A stretch of 5,308 nucleotides of DNA from Acidobacteriota bacterium (lineage in GTDB: Bacteria > Acidobacteriota > Blastocatellia > Pyrinomonadales > Pyrinomonadaceae): contig SXVE01000541.1 of the NCBI GenBank assembly GCA_005790265.1, positions 1-5,308 on the forward strand, written 5' to 3'. The number at the start of each line of letters is the position of its first letter. Within the stretch, counting starts at the first letter, position 1. The position numbers and the translations under genes were made by a program. The notes under the pieces were generated by a model. It saw nothing but the letters and a program-made list of their open reading frames with translations. It had not been told where the DNA came from and did not search any database. Shown in pieces: positions 1 through 5,123 of this stretch.

Positions 1-509
1 AAATTGCCGAGATTTTCGGTTTCAAAACGGGCGATGCCGCGGATAAAAACGACGGCGAGCGCCATTCCGACTGCCGCCGAAAGAAAATTCTGCAAAGCGA
101 GCGCCGTCATCTGCGTGAAATAACTCATCGTCGTTTCACCCACGTAACTTTGCCAATTCGTATTCGTCACAAACGAAACCGCCGTATTGAACGAAAGCTC
201 CGGCGAAGTTCCGGCGAGATTCTGCGGATTGAGCGGCAAAAATCCTTGAAGACGCTGCAACGCATACAGCGCGAGCGACGAAGCGAGGCTGAAAATCAGA
301 ACGCCTGCGCCGTATTGTTTCCAATTCATTTCGCGCATCGCATCAATGCGGCAAACAGCGTAAATGAGGCGTTCACACGGTTTACAGACAAAATCCAAAA
401 ATGTTTTGTCGCCGCTGTAAACGCGCGTCAAATAAATTCCCGCCGGTTTTGCAGAGAGCGTCAGCACGACGAAAAATAATAAAATTTGTAAAATTCCTTC
501 GATGGTCAT
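1..509 (-). CDS. kdpA: Potassium-transporting ATPase subunit A, N-terminal part (runs off left edge)
   Basis: KdpA is the K+-translocating channel-like subunit of the KdpFABC P-type ATPase in the inner membrane. Only the first 169 residues are visible, against roughly 550-560 in the usual protein. Recognition is by several conserved stretches: the EMNWKQY segment near residue 60-66, LPLNP near 91-95, and the first selectivity-filter loop, where TNTNWQSY at 115-122 is followed by GETTMSY. An N-terminal membrane helix spans about 4-20, another about 67-86, and one about 136-157 that begins near LQNFLSAA. The ATG at 509 gives an N-terminus matching the family in length. Only a weak A-rich ribosome site (AAAGAA) precedes it. 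kdpF ends 92 bp upstream, a wide gap for this pair. There is no frameshift or stop in the visible part. kdpB and kdpC are expected beyond the window edge. Confidence 0.97.
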   Translation of the reverse strand, partial: MTIEGILQILLFFVVLTLSAKPAGIYLTRVYSGDKTFLDFVCKPCERLIYAVCRIDAMREMNWKQYGAGVLIFSLASSLALYALQRLQGFLPLNPQNLAGTSPELSFNTAVSFVTNTNWQSYVGETTMSYFTQMTALALQNFLSAAVGMALAVVFIRGIARFETENLGN

Positions 510-601
510 ATTTCTTTTTATCGCCGATTCGGCAAAGATTTCGCAGACTGGCATTTAATCGTCCAATCAACGTAATCGGCATTTACCGGCGGCTGAACGG
601 C

Positions 602-691
602 TTAAAATTTTTCCGGTCGCAAAAGCGCGTAAATCAAATAAATCGCCAGTAAAATCGCGCAGATTACCGCTGAAACAGTTTCTAAATTCAT
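602..691 (-). CDS. kdpF: KdpF, small stabilising subunit of the Kdp ATPase
   Basis: This 29-residue single-helix inner-membrane peptide is the KdpF subunit, which in known systems packs against KdpA and stabilises the KdpFABC complex. The visible protein is MNLETV, a hydrophobic helix from about residue 7 to 23, then the hallmark C-terminus YALLRPEKF, which is near-identical to the ending of KdpF in many bacteria. Its ATG overlaps the stop of the preceding 34-residue ORF in an ATGA arrangement, which indicates translational coupling. A GGAG motif lies about 10 bases before the start, inside that ORF. The gene is easily missed because a longer open frame runs through it from upstream; the length and ending fix the ATG at 691. 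Confidence 0.95.
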   Translation of the reverse strand: MNLETVSAVICAILLAIYLIYALLRPEKF

Positions 692-792
692 TTTTCGTTT
701 TCTCCGTGCCGCAAAATTTCGCAGCCGCGCAAATAAGCCAGAGCCAGCAGAAAAAATCCGACGATCGCTAAAATAAAGATAAAATCCAACAT
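688..792 (-). CDS. 34-residue single-helix membrane peptide coupled to kdpF
   Basis: This is a very short gene that automated annotation would usually drop. The product starts MLDFIFILAIVGFF, forms one membrane helix over about residues 3-19, and ends with AYLRGCEILRH and a charged GENEK tail. It lies 11 bp after the beta-barrel gene and overlaps kdpF by four bases (ATGA), so it must be co-translated with the pump subunits. A GAG followed by an A-run serves as a weak ribosome site 8 bases before the ATG. The pattern of one helix followed by a Y-hydrophobic-R-G-C-E/D motif is one I recall from unnamed peptides next to kdpF in other bacteria, but I cannot verify that here. A role as an extra small Kdp subunit is inference. 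Being a real gene is supported by the exact overlap and the clean helix-plus-basic-end topology. Confidence 0.72.
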   Translation of the reverse strand: MLDFIFILAIVGFFLLALAYLRGCEILRHGENEK

Positions 793-803
793 ATTTTTTC
801 TCG

Positions 804-1517
804 CTAATTAAAGTTGTAACCGAGTTCAAAAAGGAAATAATGATTTCCCTGTTTGAGCTGTGAGTTGCCGAGCGAATACGCAAAATACGCCGTGGTTTTC
901 GGATGCGGTTTGTAAATTACGCCCGGCGTGAAATAACCGTTCGCGTGTTTTCCCGTGATCCAATCCGCCGCGAGCGAAACTTTGTCGCTCGCGGCGTGTT
1001 CGACCGCAAATTGTCCGCCGCCGCGCGAAGCATTTTGGGCGACGACGTTTTTTGTATAAACGAATCCGCCCGCCGTCAGACGCGTTTTATTAAAAGTTTT
1101 CGCCGCCGCGACGTATGAATAAGCGCCGAATTTATAACTGCGATTGCGAACCGGAACGTAGAAATTCGTTCCGGCGAAAAGCGCGACATTCTTTTTTTCG
1201 TTTTGATAAAATTTGTATTTAACGGTCGGCACGAGCGTCGTCGCATCCGCGCCCGGATTAACGTTTCCGGTCACATTCAAACCGACTTCGACATTTTTTC
1301 CCGTGCCGACCACAACGCGCGGCACAAACCCGGAAAATCTCCGCAGCGCGTCCTGATCGTTGATTTTGAAACTGGCGTCAATCTCGCCGTAAACTTTTCC
1401 TCTTTCTAGAACGTCCGCCGTCGGAACATTAAAAACCGTTTGCTGCGCGTTTCCGCCGCTGGCGAAAAAACTGAACAAACAAAATGCAAACATCAAACTG
1501 CAAATAACTTTTCTCAT
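804..1517 (-). CDS. Secreted outer-membrane beta-barrel protein in the kdp operon
   Basis: The predicted protein has 237 residues. It begins with MRK, a hydrophobic core rich in Phe, Leu and Cys over about residues 4-19, and a likely signal peptidase I site after GGNA, before QQ (about 24). The mature part is a run of alternating-polarity strands with many Tyr, Phe, Gly and Asn, for example the stretches around TVKYKFYQ, YVPVRNRSYKF and FELGYNFN at the C-terminus, typical of a small outer-membrane barrel of about 10-12 strands. I do not recognise a named family. A TTG start at 1538 would add seven residues ahead of MRK; the ATG at 1517 is preferred because it gives a compact signal peptide, although neither start has a strong ribosome site. 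The next ORF starts 11 bp after its stop, so it is in the same transcript as kdpF and kdpA. A role in potassium passage across the outer membrane is only inferred from position. Confidence 0.85.
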   Translation of the reverse strand: MRKVICSLMFAFCLFSFFASGGNAQQTVFNVPTADVLERGKVYGEIDASFKINDQDALRRFSGFVPRVVVGTGKNVEVGLNVTGNVNPGADATTLVPTVKYKFYQNEKKNVALFAGTNFYVPVRNRSYKFGAYSYVAAAKTFNKTRLTAGGFVYTKNVVAQNASRGGGQFAVEHAASDKVSLAADWITGKHANGYFTPGVIYKPHPKTTAYFAYSLGNSQLKQGNHYFLFELGYNFN

Positions 1518-1594
1518 TGTTTTCAAACGCGATTCCAATCACTCAAAAATCGAAACGCAATTTTTCCCGCGCCGAGTAATTAAGCGCGCAAATT

Positions 1595-1951
1595 TTAATT
1601 TCTCCACATTTCCGGCTGATAATTTCGGCGTTTTTCTTGCGCCGCAAAATTTTTATACTCGTCGTCTTTTTTAAAAGCGGCGAGCTTATCCATCGCGTGC
1701 GCGCCGAGCATCAGCAGCGGAAAAGCGGCGATCAGCAGCCAGACGGAAAATTGGTTGGTAAAATGGCGATTCGGAAGCGGCGCGAAAAAATTCAGCGCGG
1801 CAAAAAAAAGCCCGGTCAAACCGGCGCAAACGCCGCCGAGCATCGCTGAAGTCATCACGCGAGACCACGCGGCGATTTTTTTGTTTTCCTGATTTGCCGA
1901 AAAATCGGCGCGAAAATTGTAGTCGGCGGCAGACAAAATATTTTCTTTCAT
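1595..1951 (-). CDS. Unknown two-helix inner-membrane protein, first gene after the KdpE-box array
   Basis: This 118-residue protein belongs to no family I recognise. It has a polar N-terminus of about 30 residues with charged segments, a first membrane helix at about 36-56 (rich in Gly, Ala, Leu and Phe), a short loop containing PLPNRHFTNQ, a second helix at about 69-86, and a charged C-terminal tail with many Lys, Asp and Glu that ends PEMWRN. Both ends are therefore likely cytoplasmic. The start is well supported: a strong GGGGAG ribosome site lies 7 bases before the ATG. It is the first gene downstream of the putative KdpE-binding array, and the barrel gene starts 77 bp after its stop, so it probably belongs to the K+-limitation regulon. 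A function as an accessory to the pump, or in envelope adaptation, is inference only. Confidence 0.82.
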   Translation of the reverse strand: MKENILSAADYNFRADFSANQENKKIAAWSRVMTSAMLGGVCAGLTGLFFAALNFFAPLPNRHFTNQFSVWLLIAAFPLLMLGAHAMDKLAAFKKDDEYKNFAAQEKRRNYQPEMWRN

Positions 1952-1957
1952 TTTATT

Positions 1958-1986
1958 TCTCCCCGAATCAACGCGCGGTTGATTCG
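1958..1986 (-). promoter_or_regulatory. Leader hairpin abutting the ribosome site of the first kdp-operon gene
   Basis: Two perfect 9-base arms, CGAATCAAC (1964-1972) and GTTGATTCG (1978-1986), are separated by a 5-base GC loop. Read on the minus strand, the stem is followed directly by the GGGGAG ribosome site (1959-1964), sharing one base with it. There is no U-run after it, so it is not an intrinsic terminator. It would form in the 5' untranslated region of the operon transcript and could stabilise the message, influence ribosome access, or as DNA act as a dyad operator. The structure is directly visible; the role is not. Confidence 0.6.
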
Positions 1987-2000
1987 TGCAAAAACAGAAT

Positions 2001-2050
2001 ATGAAAGAAGATATAAAAGTCGGGTAAAGGATTTATAAAAAGTTCGTAAA
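2001..2050 (-). promoter_or_regulatory. Putative KdpE-binding array: five hexamers at exact 11-bp spacing
   Basis: Read on the minus strand from 2050 downwards, the hexamers are TTTACG, TTTATA, TTTACC, TTTATA and a degenerate TTTCAT, each separated by exactly five bases (starts at 2050, 2039, 2028, 2017 and 2006). From memory, the E. coli kdpFABC operator bound by KdpE contains TTTATA-N5-TTTACA, and the pair at 2039-2023 reproduces this order and spacing. The array sits between the kdpE stop and the first structural gene, so it is placed to activate the kdp transcript. A -10-like CATATT (2003-1998) follows it. The first hexamer also pairs with an inverted TTTACG copy at 2055-2060, which overlaps the last codons of kdpE. 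Confidence 0.65.
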
Positions 2051-2055
2051 GATTT

Positions 2056-2745
2056 TTACGGCGCGGGAACGAAGCGGTAACCGACCCACGGCTCGGTCAG
2101 AATATACTGCGGCTTTGATGGATTCGGCTCGATTTTTTTGCGCAGATTGCCGATAAAAACGCGCAGGTATTCGTTTTGTTCGGTGTAATCGCCGCCCCAC
2201 ACCGCGCCGAGCAAAACGCGATGCGTCAACACTTTATTGTGATTTTTGACGAGAAACGTCAGCAGTTCAAATTCTTTCGGCGTCAGGTGAATTTCGATGC
2301 CGCGCACGAACGCTTGATATTTCGCCGCGTCAATCGAAAAATCGCCGATTTCCGCCAGCTGATCTTCTCTTTTTTCTTCGGGCGCGCGGCGCAGAATCGC
2401 GCGCACGCGGGCGAGCAATTCGTTCATTCCGAACGGTTTCGTAATGTAATCGTCCGCGCCCGCGTCGAGCGCCTGAACTTTTGTTTTCTCTTCGCCTTTG
2501 ACCGACAAAACGATAATCGGAATTTCGGAAACTTTGCGGATTTCGCGGCAGACTTCGATGCCGCTGATCTCCGGCATCGAAAGATCGGTGATGACCAAAT
2601 CCGGATGAAAATCGCGAAAAAGCTCCAAACCCGCTTCGCCGTCCGCCGCAATGCGCACGTCGTAGCGATGCGCCGTCAAACTTCTGCGCAAAACGCGCGT
2701 AATCTGCGGTTCGTCGTCAATCACCAGAATTTTTCTCGCTTCCAT
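2056..2745 (-). CDS. kdpE: KdpE, OmpR-family response regulator of potassium uptake
   Basis: This 229-residue cytoplasmic transcription factor activates the kdp genes when phosphorylated by KdpD. The receiver domain (about 3-118) has the acidic pair D10-D11, phospho-acceptor D54 in VITDLSMPE, the switch residue S81 and the invariant K103 in ITKPF. The C-terminal winged-helix domain (about 133-227) carries LTPKEFELL, the recognition-helix region with NEYLRVFIGNLRKKIE, and ILTEPWVGYRF at the end, all typical of KdpE rather than of a generic OmpR-type regulator. Length is normal (E. coli about 225). The ATG at 2745 gives the standard MEARKILVIDDE start, but no Shine-Dalgarno sequence precedes it. 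kdpD ends 109 bp upstream. The likely target array lies immediately downstream of its stop codon. Confidence 0.96.
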   Translation of the reverse strand: MEARKILVIDDEPQITRVLRRSLTAHRYDVRIAADGEAGLELFRDFHPDLVITDLSMPEISGIEVCREIRKVSEIPIIVLSVKGEEKTKVQALDAGADDYITKPFGMNELLARVRAILRRAPEEKREDQLAEIGDFSIDAAKYQAFVRGIEIHLTPKEFELLTFLVKNHNKVLTHRVLLGAVWGGDYTEQNEYLRVFIGNLRKKIEPNPSKPQYILTEPWVGYRFVPAP

Positions 2746-2752
2746 AAAGATT

Positions 2753-2781
2753 AATTTAGATTTTTTTGACGAAAATGGAAA
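2753..2781 (-). promoter_or_regulatory. Possible separate promoter for a leaderless kdpE transcript
   Basis: On the minus strand a TTTCCA (2781-2776) and a TAAATT (2758-2753) are 17 bases apart, each matching 4 of 6 positions of the -35 and -10 consensus. The -10 ends 7 bases before the kdpE ATG, so a transcript would start at or within a few bases of the start codon. This agrees with the absence of a ribosome site. The rest of the 109-bp kdpD-kdpE spacer is AT-rich and holds no gene. AT-rich DNA gives such matches easily, so this is weak. Confidence 0.25.
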
Positions 2782-2854
2782 ATCGAAACGAAAAAATTTC
2801 GTCCGTTTTTTTGTCAGCTTGATGAATCAACGCGAAACAATTTCCTCCGACATT

Positions 2855-3997
2855 TCAGTCTTTCCCAATCGGAATTTGAAACGCGACCTGCGTTGTAAAT
2901 CCGTCTGTGCCGTCTTCAATCCAGATTCGTCCGCCCTGCGATTCGACGATGCCGCGCGCAATCGCCAGACCGAGACCGAGACCGTTGCCGGTCGCGTGAA
3001 TGTCTTTTTCGCCGACGCGGAAAAATTTGCTGAAAACCTTTTCGCGCATTTCTTCGTCAATGCCGATGCCTTCGTCTTCGACCGCAATTTTGATGGTTCG
3101 ATTGGTAATTTGCTGCGCCGAAATTCTGATTTTTGAATTCACCGGCGAATATTTTGCCGCGTTGTCGAGCAGCGTGTAAACGACTTCGGCAATCGAATGC
3201 GCATCAACCAGCACGTTTGGAATGTCCGGTTCGATTTCAACGACAACCCGGTGCGCGCTCAAGCGATTTTTCGCGCGCTCAATCGCATTATTGATAATTT
3301 CTTCCGCCGCGCTCCAGGTTTTCAGCAAATGCAGCGCGCCGGCTTCGACCTTGGCGATGCCGACCATACTTTCGATAAATTCGTTCAAACGGTCGGTTTC
3401 CTCGTCAATAATTTCGAGAAATTCTTCGCGCCCGTCTTCGTCGAGAATATTTTCTCTGCGATCTTCGAGCAGAGTCGTCACCGATGCTTTAATCGAAGTG
3501 AGCGGCGTGCGCAAATCGTGCGTTACGGCATCGAGCAGAGAAGATTTTAATTTCTCGCTTTGCCGCAAGGCTTCCGCCTGACTCGCCTGTTCAAACGCCG
3601 CCTGCAATTCGCGGTAAAGCCGTTCGATTTCTCTGCGCCGCTGTTCCGATTCATCAGCGCGGCGGCGGGCGTAAACCGACAATTGCCCGGCAGTCAGCGC
3701 CGTAATCAAAAACGCGCCGAAAGTGACCCAATTTTCCGGATCGTCAATATGAAAAGTGTAGAACGGCGGCAGAAAAAAGAAGTTGAAAGACAACACGCCG
3801 ACGACCGAAGCGATCAGCGCCGGACGACTGCCGAAAATGGTGGCGGCAAACAACACGATCAGCAGCAGCGCGAGCGAAACCGTCGTCGGATTGAGATGAT
3901 CGCGAAACGGCAGCAGCAGCGCGACAACGGCTGAAATGCTGATTACCGCCGCCGCCGAACTTTTCCATGATGTAAAGATTCGTTCGCTTTCCGTCAT
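2855..3997 (-). CDS. kdpD: Short KdpD-type sensor histidine kinase lacking the N-terminal KdpD domain
   Basis: This inner-membrane sensor kinase of 380 residues pairs with the adjacent KdpE. Four membrane helices (about 15-30, 38-55, 59-76, 92-109) form the DUF4118 module, with the typical FNFFFLPPFYTFHI segment at 71-84 and ENWVTF at 88-93. A coiled-coil linker rich in Arg, Glu and Gln (about 111-150) leads to the dimerisation domain with phospho-acceptor H160 in THDLRTPLTSIK. The ATPase domain has the N box LLDNAAKYSP (N279), G1 box DEGIGI (308-313), an F box near FSKFFRV (322-328) and G2 box GNGLGLGLAI (337-346). E. coli KdpD has about 894 residues; this one lacks the N-terminal KdpD/Usp region and has no room for a GAF domain. 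An in-frame TTG sits one codon upstream of the ATG; the ATG is preferred. It is otherwise intact, so the shortness looks like design rather than decay. Confidence 0.92.
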   Translation of the reverse strand: MTESERIFTSWKSSAAAVISISAVVALLLPFRDHLNPTTVSLALLLIVLFAATIFGSRPALIASVVGVLSFNFFFLPPFYTFHIDDPENWVTFGAFLITALTAGQLSVYARRRADESEQRRREIERLYRELQAAFEQASQAEALRQSEKLKSSLLDAVTHDLRTPLTSIKASVTTLLEDRRENILDEDGREEFLEIIDEETDRLNEFIESMVGIAKVEAGALHLLKTWSAAEEIINNAIERAKNRLSAHRVVVEIEPDIPNVLVDAHSIAEVVYTLLDNAAKYSPVNSKIRISAQQITNRTIKIAVEDEGIGIDEEMREKVFSKFFRVGEKDIHATGNGLGLGLAIARGIVESQGGRIWIEDGTDGFTTQVAFQIPIGKD

Positions 3998-4043
3998 CAA
4001 TTTATTTTTCTAAAACAACCGTGATTGATAGTTTTCGCGCCGT

Positions 4044-4077
4044 TGAAAGAGTATATTTACTTTCACTCATTTTTCCA
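4044..4077 (-). promoter_or_regulatory. Candidate promoter for kdpDE overlapped by a 22-bp dyad
   Basis: On the minus strand a TGGAAA (4077-4072) is followed after 16 bases by TATACT (4055-4050), matching 4 of 6 and 5 of 6 consensus positions. This would give a leader of about 45 bases before the kdpD ATG. A dyad with arms TGAAAG (4044-4049) and CTTTCA (4060-4065) around a 10-base centre covers the -10, as an operator would. The stretch 4001-4158 as a whole is AT-rich and contains no gene I can support. It lies just after the terminator of the preceding gene, which is where a new promoter is needed. Confidence 0.4.
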
Positions 4078-4158
4078 TATTATCCGACATTTGCGCTGTT
4101 GCTTTTCTTATTTCCCGCTTCGCATGTATTTTTCTGCAATATTTTATCTCTGAACGAA

Positions 4159-4192
4159 TTAAAAAAGCCGTCAGATTCTAAATCTGAACGGC
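4159..4192 (-). terminator. Rho-independent terminator of the crotonase-family gene
   Basis: Read on the minus strand, GCCGTTCAGATT (4192-4181) pairs across a 3-base loop with AATCTGACGGC (4177-4167), with a single bulged base, and is followed by six T and then AATT. It begins 26 bases after the stop codon of the crotonase-family gene. It separates that gene from the kdp regulator genes, so kdpD should have its own promoter. Confidence 0.9.
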
Positions 4193-4218
4193 GTTGCCTG
4201 TCAAAAAGTTTTTAAATT

Positions 4219-5013
4219 TCAATTTCCCGTAAAATTCGGCGGACGTTTTTCAAAAAACGCCTGCACGCCTTCTTTAAAGTCCGCCGCTTTGCCCGATTCG
4301 ATTTGCATTTCGTGTTCTAAATCGAGCTGCGCGCGCAAATCGTTGGCGAACGAAGCGTTGAGCATTCGTTTGATTCTGCCGATTGAACCCGTCGGCGCGG
4401 CGGCGAGCTTGCGCGCCGTCGAAATGGCTTCGGTCATCAAATCGTCCGGCGCGACAACGCGGTTAATCATTCCGATTTGCGCGGCGCGCGGCGCGGAAAC
4501 GGTTTCGCCGGTCATCATCAATTCCGCCGCAATTTTTTCGCCGACGACGCGCGGCAGAAAAAACGAACCGCCGCAATCGGGCGAAAGTCCGATGCGGACG
4601 AACGCTTCGTTAAAAGTCGCGTTTTCCGCCGCGAAAACGATGTCGCAGGCGAGCGCGAAATTCGTTCCCGCACCGGCGCAAACGCCCTGCACGGCGGCGA
4701 CGAACGGAATCGGCGTTTCGCGAATCAGCAAAATCACGTCGTGCAGCGCGCGTAAAGGTTCTTCCAAAAACGCTTCGATGCGACCTTCTTTTTGCCACAT
4801 CGTCTGCATTTCGCGCAAATCGCCGCCCGAACAAAAAGCGCGTCCTTCGCCGGTTAAGATGACGGCGCGCGCTTTATAGCTAATCGCTTTTTCAATCGCC
4901 GCGCGCAAGTCCAAAGTCAATTGCAGCGACAGCGCGTTGAGCGCTTCGGGACGATTAAACGCAATCGTCGCAACGTTTTCCTGTAAATCGTATTTAATCG
5001 TTTCAAAAGACAT
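4219..5013 (-). CDS. Enoyl-CoA hydratase/isomerase (crotonase) family protein, PaaG-like
   Basis: This 264-residue cytoplasmic protein has the crotonase fold that handles acyl-CoA thioesters. The CoA/oxyanion-hole segments are clear: AFCSGGDL at 59-66 and GVCAGAGTNFALACD at 110-124. Aligning by eye with rat mitochondrial hydratase, the two catalytic glutamates are replaced by N118 and F138, while an aspartate is present in SPDCGG (D146). This combination, plus FLPRVVG after it, resembles PaaG-type isomerases (epoxyphenylacetyl-CoA isomerase) more than true hydratases, and the length is right (about 262). The substrate is not decided. The frame stays open for 17 codons upstream (to 5064), but ATG 5013 gives the family-standard MSFETIKYD start; no ribosome site is visible. 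It is followed by a strong terminator and is not part of the kdp operon. Confidence 0.9.
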   Translation of the reverse strand: MSFETIKYDLQENVATIAFNRPEALNALSLQLTLDLRAAIEKAISYKARAVILTGEGRAFCSGGDLREMQTMWQKEGRIEAFLEEPLRALHDVILLIRETPIPFVAAVQGVCAGAGTNFALACDIVFAAENATFNEAFVRIGLSPDCGGSFFLPRVVGEKIAAELMMTGETVSAPRAAQIGMINRVVAPDDLMTEAISTARKLAAAPTGSIGRIKRMLNASFANDLRAQLDLEHEMQIESGKAADFKEGVQAFFEKRPPNFTGN

Positions 5014-5028
5014 GTTTTTAATGGAAAG

Positions 5029-5120
5029 TGAAAAATTGATAACGGAGAATAAAAGAGAAAACAACGAGCAAAAAACTGTTCTTTCTTTATTATTATCCGT
5101 TTTTCATTATCAATTTTTCA
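5029..5120. repeat. AT-rich imperfect inverted repeat between two genes
   Basis: The outer arms TGAAAAATTGATAA (5029-5042) and TTATCAATTTTTCA (5107-5120) are perfect 14-base inverted copies. Inside them, CGGAGAATAA (5043-5052) is mirrored by TTATTATCCG (5091-5100) with one mismatch, after a 7-base offset. The centre is AC-rich and AG-rich with no ORF. The element fills nearly the whole 110-bp spacer between the zinc-ribbon gene stop and the crotonase start. It may be a dispersed intergenic repeat or a long hairpin. No transposase or target duplication is visible. Confidence 0.55.
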
Positions 5121-5123
5121 TTG

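Noticed and set aside
602..883. 93-codon reading of the frame that contains kdpF
   Set aside because: The upstream 64 codons overlap the beta-barrel gene end and the 34-residue ORF out of frame; only the last 29 codons match KdpF.
2045..2060. CGTAAA-GATT-TTTACG inverted repeat at the kdpE stop as a terminator
   Set aside because: Short, AT-rich stem and a better explanation exists: the left arm is one of the 11-bp-phased KdpE-like hexamers.
2001..2060. Short spaced repeats read as a CRISPR-like array
   Set aside because: Repeat units are six bases with five-base spacers; the geometry fits helical-phase transcription factor sites, not CRISPR.
2176..2754. 192-codon open frame on the plus strand
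   Set aside because: It is antisense to kdpE across nearly its whole length; the protein is low-complexity in Arg, Phe and Asn with no motif, as expected from the codon bias of the real gene.
2788..2802. ACGAAA-AAA-TTTCGT hairpin between kdpD and kdpE as a terminator
   Set aside because: The stem has only two GC pairs of six and no continuous U-run follows it on the minus strand, so it is too weak to call.
4021..4215. 64-codon plus-strand open frame starting with GTG and containing a hydrophobic stretch
   Set aside because: It has no ribosome site, runs through the minus-strand terminator hairpin and ends at the neighbour's stop region; hydrophobicity comes from T-rich DNA.
4289..4879. 196-codon open frame on the plus strand
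   Set aside because: Antisense to the crotonase-family gene, whose motifs are unmistakable; the opposite frame has no recognisable domain.
5014..5064. N-terminal 17-residue extension of the crotonase-family protein
   Set aside because: The extension lies inside the AT-rich inverted repeat and is hydrophobic by composition; the family N-terminus begins at the ATG at 5013.
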